Part shown: positions 30,912 to 39,158 of the stretch, one piece after another
Numbering within the stretch: position 1 is the first letter of the stretch
Layout of the letters: each line of letters begins with the position of its first letter
NCBI GenBank assembly: GCA_947258715.1
Contig: CAMYJH010000035.1
Location: 1-49,403 of the forward strand
Direction of reading: 5' to 3'
From: an uncultured Gammaproteobacteria bacterium
Lineage (GTDB): Bacteria > Pseudomonadota > Gammaproteobacteria > HK1
Length of the DNA: 49,403 nucleotides
Translations under genes and position numbers: made by a program
The notes under the pieces: generated by a model
Told to the model about the DNA's origin: nothing
The model's database searches: none
Seen by the model: the letters and a program-made list of their open reading frames with translations, nothing else

Positions 30912-31868
30912 TCAGCCCTGGTTCAACACTCTCACTGGCTTTCCATCGAGCCATGCTTTGACGTCCTCCAGCGCTTCCCCGTAGGCGATCTGGAACGTTT
31001 CCCGGAGTAAATACCCCGTGTGACCGGTGAGCACGGTGTTCTCCAGCGCGCGCAGCGGATGATGCACAGGCAGCGGCTCGATGTCGAAAACGTCGATCGC
31101 GGCGCCGGCGATGACCTTCGCTTGCAGCGCCTCTATGAGCGCGTCTTCGTCGACGACGGGACCGCGGGAGGTGTTGACGAGGAACGCGCTGGACTTCATC
31201 AGAGCAAACTCGTTTTTACCGACGATTCCCCGGGTGCGGTCACCCAGAATCAGATGAATGGTGAGAATGTCCGACTGCTTGAACAGCGTTTCCTTGTCCA
31301 CCATCGTCGCGCCGCATTCTTTTGCCCGGGCTTCAGTCAGATTCTGACTCCAGGCGATTACATTCATGTCGAATGCAAGGCCCACGCGGGCGACTTTGGA
31401 ACCGAGCTTGCCGAGTCCCAGAATACCCAGCGTTTTTCCATTAAGACCGGTGCCCACATCTGCTTGCCAGCCGCCCTCGCGCATGCAGCGATCCTCACGC
31501 GGGATGTTCTTTGTGATTGCCAGGATCAGCGCCCAGGTGTGCTCGAAAGCCGCATATGGCGCCATGGCGGTGCCGCATACGGGTACCCCTTTGGCTCGCG
31601 CGGCGTTCATGTCGATAGCGAGGTTACGCATTCCGGTGGTGACTAGGAGTCTCAGCTCAGGTAGCGACCGAATGACGGAAGCGGGAAAAGGTGTACGCTC
31701 GCGCATGGCGACAATGACGTCGTACTTCTGCAGCGCCTCGATTACCGCCGGTTCCGGCCCAAGGTGATTAGTGAATACAGTGATGTCGCAGCCTTTTGGC
31801 AGAGAGCCCCAGTCGGCGCTTTCGAGCGCGATGCGGTGATAGTCGTCGAGAATGGCGATGCGGGTCAC
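30912..31868 (-). CDS. D-2-hydroxyacid dehydrogenase, NAD-dependent
   Basis: 318 aa from GTG 31868, chosen because GGAG lies 8 bp upstream and the protein begins TRIAILDDYH; the ATG at 31907 is less supported. The Rossmann fingerprint is GILGLGKLGSKVARV. The catalytic triad is R in NTSRGPVVDEDAL, E in DVFDIEPLP and H in LTGHTGYLL. Converts 2-hydroxyacids and 2-oxoacids. Same strand as the dehalogenase 170 bp downstream, so the two may form a short operon. Confidence 0.92.
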   Translation of the reverse strand: MTRIAILDDYHRIALESADWGSLPKGCDITVFTNHLGPEPAVIEALQKYDVIVAMRERTPFPASVIRSLPELRLLVTTGMRNLAIDMNAARAKGVPVCGTAMAPYAAFEHTWALILAITKNIPREDRCMREGGWQADVGTGLNGKTLGILGLGKLGSKVARVGLAFDMNVIAWSQNLTEARAKECGATMVDKETLFKQSDILTIHLILGDRTRGIVGKNEFALMKSSAFLVNTSRGPVVDEDALIEALQAKVIAGAAIDVFDIEPLPVHHPLRALENTVLTGHTGYLLRETFQIAYGEALEDVKAWLDGKPVRVLNQG

Positions 31869-32008
31869 GTCCGTTGCTCCGGTTCTTATTTTCCAGCGGG
31901 CAAGCATATCGATAATCGCGGTTTGAGACGAGGCGGCATATTACAATGGGCAAGTCGGAAACGACCTCCAATCAAATTTTGTAACGTGCTGAATTAAATA
32001 GGGAATAA

Positions 32009-34102
32009 ATGCTTCTCGAGACCGAGCTCCGGGGCGCGACGGCGGTGGTGTGCCTTAGCAATCCTCCCGTCAACGCGCTTTCTTCCGCCATGCGCGGGGC
32101 GATGTTCGACCAGTTGTCGGAGCTCGACTCGCGCAAGGACGTCGCGGGCATCGTTGTTGCGGGATCCGGCCGCTGTTTTTGCGGCGGCGCCGATATTCGT
32201 GAATTCGATCGTCCTGCGCGACACGATGAGCCGCTCGTGCCCGCGCTCATCAATGCCATAGAGCGATCTAACAAACCGGTGATTGCGGCAATACACGGCG
32301 TCGCCCTGGGCGGCGGTTGCGAGCTTGCGCTGGGCTGCCACTATCGCATCGCCGCCGCGGACGCACGCTTGGGTCTTCCGGAGATCAAGCTTGGACTGAT
32401 GCCCGGCGCCGGCGGCACCCAGCGCCTGCCACGCCTGGTGGGTCTCGAGGCCGCGTTGCAAATGATCCTAAGCGGCGACGCGGTAAGCGCGGCGCGCGCG
32501 CTTGATCTCGGGCTCGTGGATCAGGTTGTTGAAGCAGATCTCATCGACGCCGCGGTGGCGTATGCCGAAGCGCGAGCTGGCGGCGGGGAGACACCGAGGC
32601 GATTGTCCTCCCTCGATGTCCCGCCGTTGAAGGACGTGGATTCCGTAATAGAGGCGGCAAGTGCGCGCTTTGTCGCTCGCGCCCGCGGCCTCATCGCTCC
32701 GGGTCATTGTCTGGAGAGTATCGAAAATTCTTTGTCCATGCCGTTTGAATCCGCGCTGGCGCGGGAGCGCGAACTGTTCATCGAGTGCCGTGAGTCGGAG
32801 CAATCCAAAGCCCAGCGTCATCTGTTTTTTGTCGAACGCGAGGCGGCGAAAGTTCCGGGTGTCTCCAAGAAAACGCCGGTGGTCGAAGTTCGCCGGGCCG
32901 CGGTGGTCGGTTGCGGCACCATGGGCGTGGGCATTGCCGTGTGTTTTGCCGACGCCGGAATCCCGGTTACGGTGCACGACGCCTCGAAAGCCGCTCTCGA
33001 TACCGGCTTCGAACGCATGCGCGCCATCTACCAGACCGCGGTCACCAAGAGCAGGCTGAGCAAGCGCGAGATGGAGGCACGACTGTCACACGTCGGTCGG
33101 GCGGAAGACCTGGCGGCGCTCGCCGACGCCGACATTGTGATCGAGGCCATTGTCGAAGAAATGGACGCCAAGCGCGCCTTGTTCCGAACGCTGGACGCGT
33201 TGTGCAAGCCGGAGACAATCCTCGCTACGAATACGTCGTCCCTGAACGTCGACGCCATAGCTGCCGCGACGAAGCGCCCGGACCGCGTCATCGGAACGCA
33301 TTTCTTCAGCCCAGCCCACGTGATGAAGCTGATGGAAAACGTGCGCGCGGACGCCACTTCCCTGGAAACCATCGCCTGCGTGATGCGTTTTTCCAGAAAA
33401 TTGAACAAGGTCGGTGTTCTTGTCGCTGTCTGCGACGGATTCGTCGGCAACCGCATGTACCACAACTACACCCGCCAAGCCGCTTTCCTTCTGGAAGAGG
33501 GCGCGCTGCCGCAGCAGGTGGACCAGGTGATCTACGATTTCGGCTTTCCAATGGGTCCGTTTGCGGTGGGCGATCTCGCGGGGCTCGACGTCAGCTGGCG
33601 GATCCGAAAGCGAAGAGCCGCTACTCGCCCTTCCGAAGAGCGCTATTCCCCCATCGCCGATCGTCTATGTGAGCGCGGCCGCTTCGGTCAGAAGAGCGGC
33701 GCCGGCTGGTACCGTTACCAGCCCGGCGGCCGCAAGCCTGAACCCGACCCAGCGGTGGATGCGCTCATCGTCGCGCGCAGCGAAGAGATGGGTCTTGAAC
33801 GCCGAACCATTGATGAAAAAGAAATCATCGAGCGCTGCGTTTATGTCCTGATTAACGAAGGCGCACGCATTCTCGAGGAGGGGATTGTCAGCCGCCCGGG
33901 CGACATCGACGTCATCTGGCGCCACGGCTACGGCTTTCCGGTGCACCGCGGCGGCCCCATGTTTTACGCCGACCATATTGGGTTGAAGAAGATCCGCGAC
34001 GCGTTATTGTGCTATTACCAGCGGGACGGCGACGCAACGCTCGAGCCCGCGCCCATGATCGAAGAATTGGTAAAGAAGAACGCGGGCTTTTATTCGAGGT
34101 GA
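32009..34102 (+). CDS. Bifunctional enoyl-CoA hydratase/3-hydroxyacyl-CoA dehydrogenase
   Basis: 697 aa. Residues 1-190 form an enoyl-CoA hydratase: FCGGADIREF oxyanion loop, GVALGGGCELALGCHYRIAA, and GLPEIKLGLMPGAGGTQRL. From about 295 comes the dehydrogenase: AAVVGCGTMGVGIAVCFADA, then TNTSSLNVDAIA and HFFSPAHVMKLMENV with its catalytic His. The layout matches FadJ/FadB and the peroxisomal multifunctional enzyme. There is no fadA thiolase beside it. It completes the beta-oxidation set begun by the acyl-CoA dehydrogenase. Confidence 0.94.
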   Translation: MLLETELRGATAVVCLSNPPVNALSSAMRGAMFDQLSELDSRKDVAGIVVAGSGRCFCGGADIREFDRPARHDEPLVPALINAIERSNKPVIAAIHGVALGGGCELALGCHYRIAAADARLGLPEIKLGLMPGAGGTQRLPRLVGLEAALQMILSGDAVSAARALDLGLVDQVVEADLIDAAVAYAEARAGGGETPRRLSSLDVPPLKDVDSVIEAASARFVARARGLIAPGHCLESIENSLSMPFESALARERELFIECRESEQSKAQRHLFFVEREAAKVPGVSKKTPVVEVRRAAVVGCGTMGVGIAVCFADAGIPVTVHDASKAALDTGFERMRAIYQTAVTKSRLSKREMEARLSHVGRAEDLAALADADIVIEAIVEEMDAKRALFRTLDALCKPETILATNTSSLNVDAIAAATKRPDRVIGTHFFSPAHVMKLMENVRADATSLETIACVMRFSRKLNKVGVLVAVCDGFVGNRMYHNYTRQAAFLLEEGALPQQVDQVIYDFGFPMGPFAVGDLAGLDVSWRIRKRRAATRPSEERYSPIADRLCERGRFGQKSGAGWYRYQPGGRKPEPDPAVDALIVARSEEMGLERRTIDEKEIIERCVYVLINEGARILEEGIVSRPGDIDVIWRHGYGFPVHRGGPMFYADHIGLKKIRDALLCYYQRDGDATLEPAPMIEELVKKNAGFYSR

Positions 34103-34139
34103 AGCGTTAGGGTGGTCTGTTCAAGCCCTGATTCGTATC

Positions 34140-34310
34140 ACTCGGTCATTCCCGCGAAAGCGGGAAACCAGCAGAAAATTGTTTTCATTAGATCCCATAC
34201 TCGGTTCCCCGCTTTCGCGGTAACAATTTTCGCGGGACAGGCGTTCCGTAGGAGATTCCATTGAGTACTTGCGCTGACTGGATTCCCGCTTTCGCGAGAA
34301 TGACGGTGAC
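34140..34310. repeat. Three ATTCCCGCGAAAGCGGGAA palindromes
   Basis: ATTCCCGCGAAAGCGGGAA at 34148-34166 (perfect palindrome arms), CCCCGCTTTCGCGGTAA near 34207-34223 and GGATTCCCGCTTTCGCGAGA then ATGAC near 34280-34304. A clustered dispersed-repeat site filling the gap between the bifunctional enzyme and the RuBisCO-like gene; it may also end transcription. Confidence 0.75.
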
Positions 34311-34410
34311 TGAAACGTTTGTATTCACCTTAATGCACGTATCGGGGAAGTAAGCAACGGCGGTTATGCGGGAATGATGGAATCAGGATTGTAGTCGGAG
34401 ATCCCTGATT

Positions 34411-36039
34411 TCAGGGCTTCATCGGACGATCGCGATCGTGATCGACGATGCAATAGAAGCCGAAGGGCTCATCGGTTTCGTTAATCAGCTGGTGCACCTC
34501 CAGCGGCTTGATGTAGGCGATGTCGTGCTGGCGGAAGGTCAGGCGCCGGTTGCCGAGCGCGAGCACGGCTTCACCCCGGGCGCCGATGATGATGTGGGTG
34601 TGGAGATGCTTCTCACGGCTGGTATAGCCGCCGGCCTGTACCTCGAAGTAGCGTAGATCGCAATGGGTGCGCTCGCCGGACTTTCCCACCAGCTCCACCC
34701 TGCGTACGCCCCTAAAGGCGAGGTCCCCCGCATCCTTGTAGGGGGAGCTTTCGCGGCCCTTCCATTGAAATCCTTCCTCGAAGGGAAAGTAACGCTGGAT
34801 TTCCGCCGCATCTTCGACCCGGCTTGCCGCGGGATCCGACGGCGCGGTCAGACGCTCTTCGAAGCGACCACGGATGGCGTCCATGAACGCTCGGGTGCCG
34901 TCGCGCAGCACACGATCATGGGCGAACAGCCTCCCGCCGACGAGAAACACCGCATCGGCGCCGTAGTCGACGCCCATGGCCTTCAGATTCTCGATCGCCA
35001 TGCCGCCGCCCGGCGAGGGCCATGAGGGTGACATTGCCCCCATCGGTTCGCGCAGACGCCCGCTGATGGCAAGGCATTGCCCCCGGGTGTATGAAAAGCG
35101 CCCGCCGAAGTTGGGGAAGATGGAGATGTCTGCGCCCGCGAGGCGAAACAGTGTGCCCAGCAGCAGACCGTGGTCGATGCCCTGCTCGGGACTCTGGGTA
35201 TAGCTGCCGGTGAGCGCCGGATGCGCCATCAGCACCAGCGGGTAACGAGCGGCGATATCCCGCGTCGTCTCGAGGCCAACGATCATGGGGCAAATCAGAA
35301 CGCCGCGCAGACCGAGTTCGGCGACATAATCCAGGTAGCGGTCGAAGTCCCCGGCCGGCGCCGTAAGGTGTGGAAAATAAAGGCAGCGCCTGCCGGTTTC
35401 AGCGTTAGCCTCGTCGACGGCCCGGGCGCACGCTTCCACCCGGCGCTTGTAGGTCTCGAAATCATCGGCCAGGTTCTGGTCGTCCTTGACGATATCGCCG
35501 CCGCCAAGAGCGAAGTTAGCGGCGATGCTCGCCAGCGCCTCGACGGATGCTCCCTTCGGTTTCAGCGCGGTGGCGAGCAGCGGCCGCCCAAAAACACCGC
35601 TAAGCACGCGCAGCCCCTGAATGCCGTAACGGGGTCCCCTGAAACCTTGCAGAAAACCCTGCGGCAGTGAGATGTCGATCAGCCTGACCCGCGGGTAAAT
35701 GGAAACGTTTCCGTAGATCAGATTGAGGAGTTGTGAAAGGTGCGTGCCGGCGTGACGGGCTGCGTAGCTGATGGTCGCTCGGCGGGCGCCCTCGACTTCC
35801 ACGTCCGCCGATACCTCCTCGACCCGGCCGACCACCTGCGCGCGAATGTGGTCGGGCACCTGCTCTTCGGGTAGCTCCACCGACTGTTCGAAGGCAATTT
35901 TCCGCGCGAGCGCCTCCACCTCGTTGTGCTTGCCGAAAAGACGGTAGGTGACGCCCACGCGCTCGTCGTCCCGGCTTACCGGGACGACTGCGGAGACGCG
36001 ATGGTGTGGGCTAACAGGCATGGTCACAGTGTATGCCAT
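34411..36039 (-). CDS. RuBisCO-like protein fused to a C-terminal cupin
   Basis: 542 aa. Residues 1-395 are a RuBisCO large-subunit fold: ATALKPKGAS (K160/K162, counterparts of K175/K177), GGGDIVKDDQ (K185 at the carbamylated-lysine position, D187), LMAHPALTGS (H273), SIFPNFGGRFSYTRG, SPGGGMAIENL and VFLVGGR. The metal ligand E204 is Gln (Q188) and R295 is Pro (P274), so this is a form IV RuBisCO-like protein, not a CO2-fixing enzyme. Residues about 440-535 are a cupin: REKHLHTH with three His, and KPLEVHQLIN. RuBisCO-like proteins are usually about 400-440 aa without this extension. It appears to be the last gene of the dioxygenase-TylF-SDR group. Reaction unknown; enolisation, decarboxylation or hydrolysis of a sugar-acid derivative is plausible. 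Confidence 0.88.
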   Translation of the reverse strand: MAYTVTMPVSPHHRVSAVVPVSRDDERVGVTYRLFGKHNEVEALARKIAFEQSVELPEEQVPDHIRAQVVGRVEEVSADVEVEGARRATISYAARHAGTHLSQLLNLIYGNVSIYPRVRLIDISLPQGFLQGFRGPRYGIQGLRVLSGVFGRPLLATALKPKGASVEALASIAANFALGGGDIVKDDQNLADDFETYKRRVEACARAVDEANAETGRRCLYFPHLTAPAGDFDRYLDYVAELGLRGVLICPMIVGLETTRDIAARYPLVLMAHPALTGSYTQSPEQGIDHGLLLGTLFRLAGADISIFPNFGGRFSYTRGQCLAISGRLREPMGAMSPSWPSPGGGMAIENLKAMGVDYGADAVFLVGGRLFAHDRVLRDGTRAFMDAIRGRFEERLTAPSDPAASRVEDAAEIQRYFPFEEGFQWKGRESSPYKDAGDLAFRGVRRVELVGKSGERTHCDLRYFEVQAGGYTSREKHLHTHIIIGARGEAVLALGNRRLTFRQHDIAYIKPLEVHQLINETDEPFGFYCIVDHDRDRPMKP

Positions 36040-36262
36040 GGCTCCGGCATCGGCGCAATTCGTTAGCCCGACCCATTTTCGGCGCTCGCAGCAGGCGGCA
36101 TACGGGTATACCGGATTGTTCGTGTTGGCTTTGGCTCAGTGCTTCTCGATTGATTCTCATGTCGAATCGAGAACACGCCTACGAGCACGTCGGCCAACTC
36201 CCAGCCACCGGCGATCTCAGCGCTGTCAATCTCGAGCTCGCGGGAATAACGTGGAGAGTGTT

Positions 36263-37015
36263 TTAGTGGATCAATAGCCCGCCGTTCACGTCCAGCACCA
36301 CGCCGGTGACATAGCTGGAAAGATCCGAGGCAAGAAAAAGAATCACCTTGGCCACCTCTTCCGGCTGACCGAGGCGTCCCATCGGGATACCCTTCGCGAT
36401 TCGCGCTTTGTCTTCAGGTGTCATCTTGCCGTGGGTGAAATCGTTGTCGATGGGCCCGGGCGCGACGGCGTTGACGCGGATCCCGTCTGGCGCAAGCTCC
36501 CGCGCCAGTCCTTTTGCCAGGCCGAAGATTCCGGATTTTGCGGCGGCGTAGTGGGCGCTGCCGAAGACGCCGCCGCCCGTGCGCCCGGCGATCGAGGAGA
36601 CGCAGACGATGGCGCCGGAGCCGCTCTTTTGCATATATGGAACGACCGCCTGGGCCATTTGGAAATTGCCGCGCAGATTCACGTTCAGAATCTCATCATA
36701 CTCTTGAGTCGAAATATCATTCAGAGGCGTTCCGCGCACGACGCCGGCATTATTCACCAGAATGTCCAGGCGCCCGAACTGCTCCATCGCCTCATCGGCT
36801 GTACGCCGGCACTGCTTCGCGTCGGTCACGTCGCATAGGTAAGCTTGATGCTCGCTGCCGAGCTCACGGCTCGCGATTCCCAGCTCGTCTTCGTTGACGT
36901 CAGTAAGCGCGACCCGGCCGCCGTGCCGGGCAAACAATTTCGCAGTGGCGCGGCCGATGCCGCGCTCAGATCCTGCACCGGTGATTATCGCAACCTTGCC
37001 TTGAAGAAGTTCCAC
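36263..37015 (-). CDS. Short-chain dehydrogenase/reductase (FabG-like)
   Basis: 250 aa, classical SDR. Cofactor site TGAGSERGIGRA, NNAG motif in ILVNNAGVV, catalytic Ser in VSSIAGRTGG, and YAAAKSG with Tyr and Lys. The acidic residue in LTDVNE favours NAD over NADP. Oxidises or reduces an alcohol/ketone. It lies 19 bp after the TylF-like gene and 223 bp before the RuBisCO-like gene, so it is probably part of one pathway. Confidence 0.93.
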   Translation of the reverse strand: MELLQGKVAIITGAGSERGIGRATAKLFARHGGRVALTDVNEDELGIASRELGSEHQAYLCDVTDAKQCRRTADEAMEQFGRLDILVNNAGVVRGTPLNDISTQEYDEILNVNLRGNFQMAQAVVPYMQKSGSGAIVCVSSIAGRTGGGVFGSAHYAAAKSGIFGLAKGLARELAPDGIRVNAVAPGPIDNDFTHGKMTPEDKARIAKGIPMGRLGQPEEVAKVILFLASDLSSYVTGVVLDVNGGLLIH

Positions 37016-37034
37016 CCACGCTCTCCGGGCCGGA

Positions 37035-37775
37035 TCAGCGCTTAATCAGCAGGCCTTGGCCGGTCGGGATCTCCAGAATCCGGTAGCCGCGCGTGGTCAT
37101 GAATTCATCTGCGGCAATGCGCTGCGCCCGGCAGGCGGCCCAGCCGTAGTCGTCAAAAACGATTACGCCACCGGGCGTGATTCGATCGAAGAGCACTTCC
37201 AGCGCCGCGGTCTGTGCCTTGGAAGAATTCAGGTTTAGATGTAACAGCGCCACTTTTTCAGGCGCGGCATCGGCGAAGGTATCGGGCACGATGCCTTTGA
37301 CGATGCGCACGTTGTCATATTTCGAGAATCGCTGAACGACACCTTCGTAGATCCCCCGCGCAGCATACTCCGTTGCCTCATGGTTTTCCGAGTCGTGCTC
37401 GCTGGGTATGCCCTCGAAGGTGTCATAAAGGTATAAAGTCTTGTCCAGATTTCCGAACTCCAGGTAATCGGCGATCACCGCCGAAGAAAAACCCCGGTAA
37501 ACCCCGCACTCGACGAAGTCTCCCTCGACGGAAAGCGCATGCTGCGCGGCCCAGATAAGCGTATTGAGCCGCAATATCAGCGATTGTTCCTGCTCGTTCC
37601 GCACGTTCGAATTGAATGCGTTCATGAAGCGCTGGTCTTCTAGAAATCCGAGGCTGCGATCGAAAAGAATCGCGTTGTCCCCGGCGTACACGCCGGCGAA
37701 CATCGTTTTGAACCGCTCTATTGCGTTCTTGAGGAACTCGATATCCTGGCTATTGCGAAAATTGCCGTAGAACAT
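37035..37775 (-). CDS. TylF/MycF-like O-methyltransferase
   Basis: 246 aa. GDFVECGVYRGFSSAVIADY is the family SAM site, LYLYDTFEGIPSEHD the beta-2 acidic region, and GGVIVFDDYGWAACRAQRIA the metal-binding Asp pair. TylF and MycF methylate sugar hydroxyls in macrolides, and homologues occur in many glycan and natural-product loci. The usual LDMD-type segment is LHLNLNSSK here. Middle gene of the dioxygenase-SDR-RuBisCO-like group; a methylated or demethylated sugar-like intermediate is a reasonable inference. Confidence 0.88.
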   Translation of the reverse strand: MFYGNFRNSQDIEFLKNAIERFKTMFAGVYAGDNAILFDRSLGFLEDQRFMNAFNSNVRNEQEQSLILRLNTLIWAAQHALSVEGDFVECGVYRGFSSAVIADYLEFGNLDKTLYLYDTFEGIPSEHDSENHEATEYAARGIYEGVVQRFSKYDNVRIVKGIVPDTFADAAPEKVALLHLNLNSSKAQTAALEVLFDRITPGGVIVFDDYGWAACRAQRIAADEFMTTRGYRILEIPTGQGLLIKR

Positions 37776-37859
37776 GATTCTTTGCTCCGTCGAAGCGTGG
37801 AGATCCGGACCGCCAGCTAAAGCCGGTGGCGCAGCGGTGCGCGCTGTCTTGGCTGGGAC

Positions 37860-38903
37860 TCAATAATCCCTGCCTTTTACGGCGACCCCACCCCGTGGCC
37901 CGGTATTGAGGCGTTCCGCGAACTCCGGCGGGAGTTTACGGCCGTTACGCAGGTTGAGCCAGAGCCTGAGCAAGTTGCGTTTGCGTTTAGGCTCCGGGAA
38001 GTCCTCGAACCCGTTTCTTGCATGCAGAATCGTGTGATTGCTGAGAATCTGGATATCGCCCCGCTCGAAACGCATCTCGAACCGAATGTCATCCCTTAAC
38101 GCCAGCTCTCCGACGTAACGCACGGCGTCCAGCGTCGTGCCGTTCAGCGGCGCGCCGGCTTTTCTCTGCCCATCCTCGATGGTTTTTTGGTTGAATCGCG
38201 CGCTCAGGCGTCCGTCGTAGTAGCAGAACACGGGCACCTTGTGCCGCGTGACTTCATCGGGGTTGCCGCTGGCGCCTTCACCCCGGAGGTCGAAGTAAAA
38301 ACCTTCCGCCAGCCCATCGAGATATTCCGGCCGGGTTCTCAATATCTCATTAAAAACGGTTATCGAGCTCGAAATGATGCTTTCACCGCCGGATTTGGCG
38401 TGGTGGACGCACAACAGCGAGACGATGTCGGAGCTGTCGCAGTGGGGACGTATAGGGTCGTTGGTGGTGTAGCCTCGGACGTTTTCACCTTCGTATTCGC
38501 GCCCGCTGTCGGTGACCTGGCCGATAAGATCCCCTTTGGCGTTTTGCGATACGGGCACGCCCAGATGTACCCCAAGCCCCCAGTAGAGCGTTTTCAGATC
38601 CGCAATCTCGTATTGCGCAACGTCAAGGCCCTTGACCAGCACGCAGCCCCGACCGTGCTCGAGCTCGTGGATAATTCGTTTGATGCGCCTGGAAAGCAGC
38701 GGCAGCGGAAAATCTGTACGCTTGAATGCAGGGGCAGAAAGTCCACGCGCCCGAACGTAGACAAGGGCCTCATTCAACTCGTCCAACTCTTTATCGCTCA
38801 GACGATGAGTCCACGAGTTATCAGATTCGAGGTCTTCGGGCCGCCAGGCGGCAGGTTCCTCTATCGGCTGCGCGGGAAATCCCGCAATAATACCGGCAGT
38901 CAT
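37860..38903 (-). CDS. TauD/TfdA-family Fe(II)/2-oxoglutarate dioxygenase
   Basis: 347 aa. Iron ligands HxD in RPHCDSSDIVSLLC and the distal His in LSNHTILHARNGF; the 2OG-binding Arg is in the KRNLLRLWLNLR stretch. Overall resemblance is to the TauD/TfdA and gamma-butyrobetaine hydroxylase fold. It hydroxylates, or oxidatively cleaves, a substrate using O2 and 2-oxoglutarate. First gene of the minus-strand group; 84 bp before the TylF-like gene. Element D copy 2 lies just upstream (38959-39113), where its promoter would be. Confidence 0.92.
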   Translation of the reverse strand: MTAGIIAGFPAQPIEEPAAWRPEDLESDNSWTHRLSDKELDELNEALVYVRARGLSAPAFKRTDFPLPLLSRRIKRIIHELEHGRGCVLVKGLDVAQYEIADLKTLYWGLGVHLGVPVSQNAKGDLIGQVTDSGREYEGENVRGYTTNDPIRPHCDSSDIVSLLCVHHAKSGGESIISSSITVFNEILRTRPEYLDGLAEGFYFDLRGEGASGNPDEVTRHKVPVFCYYDGRLSARFNQKTIEDGQRKAGAPLNGTTLDAVRYVGELALRDDIRFEMRFERGDIQILSNHTILHARNGFEDFPEPKRKRNLLRLWLNLRNGRKLPPEFAERLNTGPRGGVAVKGRDY

Positions 38904-38958
38904 CTCTGGAATCCGTCGATAATTTGCCGACAGAATGCCGACGGCGTAATTGAGTTAC

Positions 38959-39113
38959 GGAAACTCTGAATAATTCCATCTCTGGAATTTTCAGAGTCGG
39001 CCAGTGAAAACGCGGTTTCCATTTGCCTCACGAATCCAAAGACTTACAGTCATCGGATTCGGCGGCGCATCCCTGCTTAGCTAAGGAAGGTCTGATAAGG
39101 CAGACCTTTCTAA
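38959..39113. repeat. Element D, copy 2: four-hairpin repeat
   Basis: Nearly identical over its length to 15725-15882, with the same four hairpins (AACTCTGAATAATTCC...TTTTCAGAGTC, GTGAAAACGCGGTTTCCA, GAATCCAAAGACTTACAGTC then ATCGGATTC, AAGGTCTGATAAGGCAGACC). It lies between the divergent dioxygenase and Ldh2-type genes, about 55 bp upstream of the former and 45 bp upstream of the latter. Confidence 0.85.
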
Positions 39114-39158
39114 CATCTTAACGTCCGTTAAACGGGGCCGCTACGAAGGATTGACGAC

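Noticed and set aside
34411..36039. True RuBisCO for carbon fixation
   Set aside because: The metal ligand Glu is Gln, the conserved Arg after His is Pro, there is a cupin fusion, and no rbcS, cbbX or phosphoribulokinase gene is nearby.
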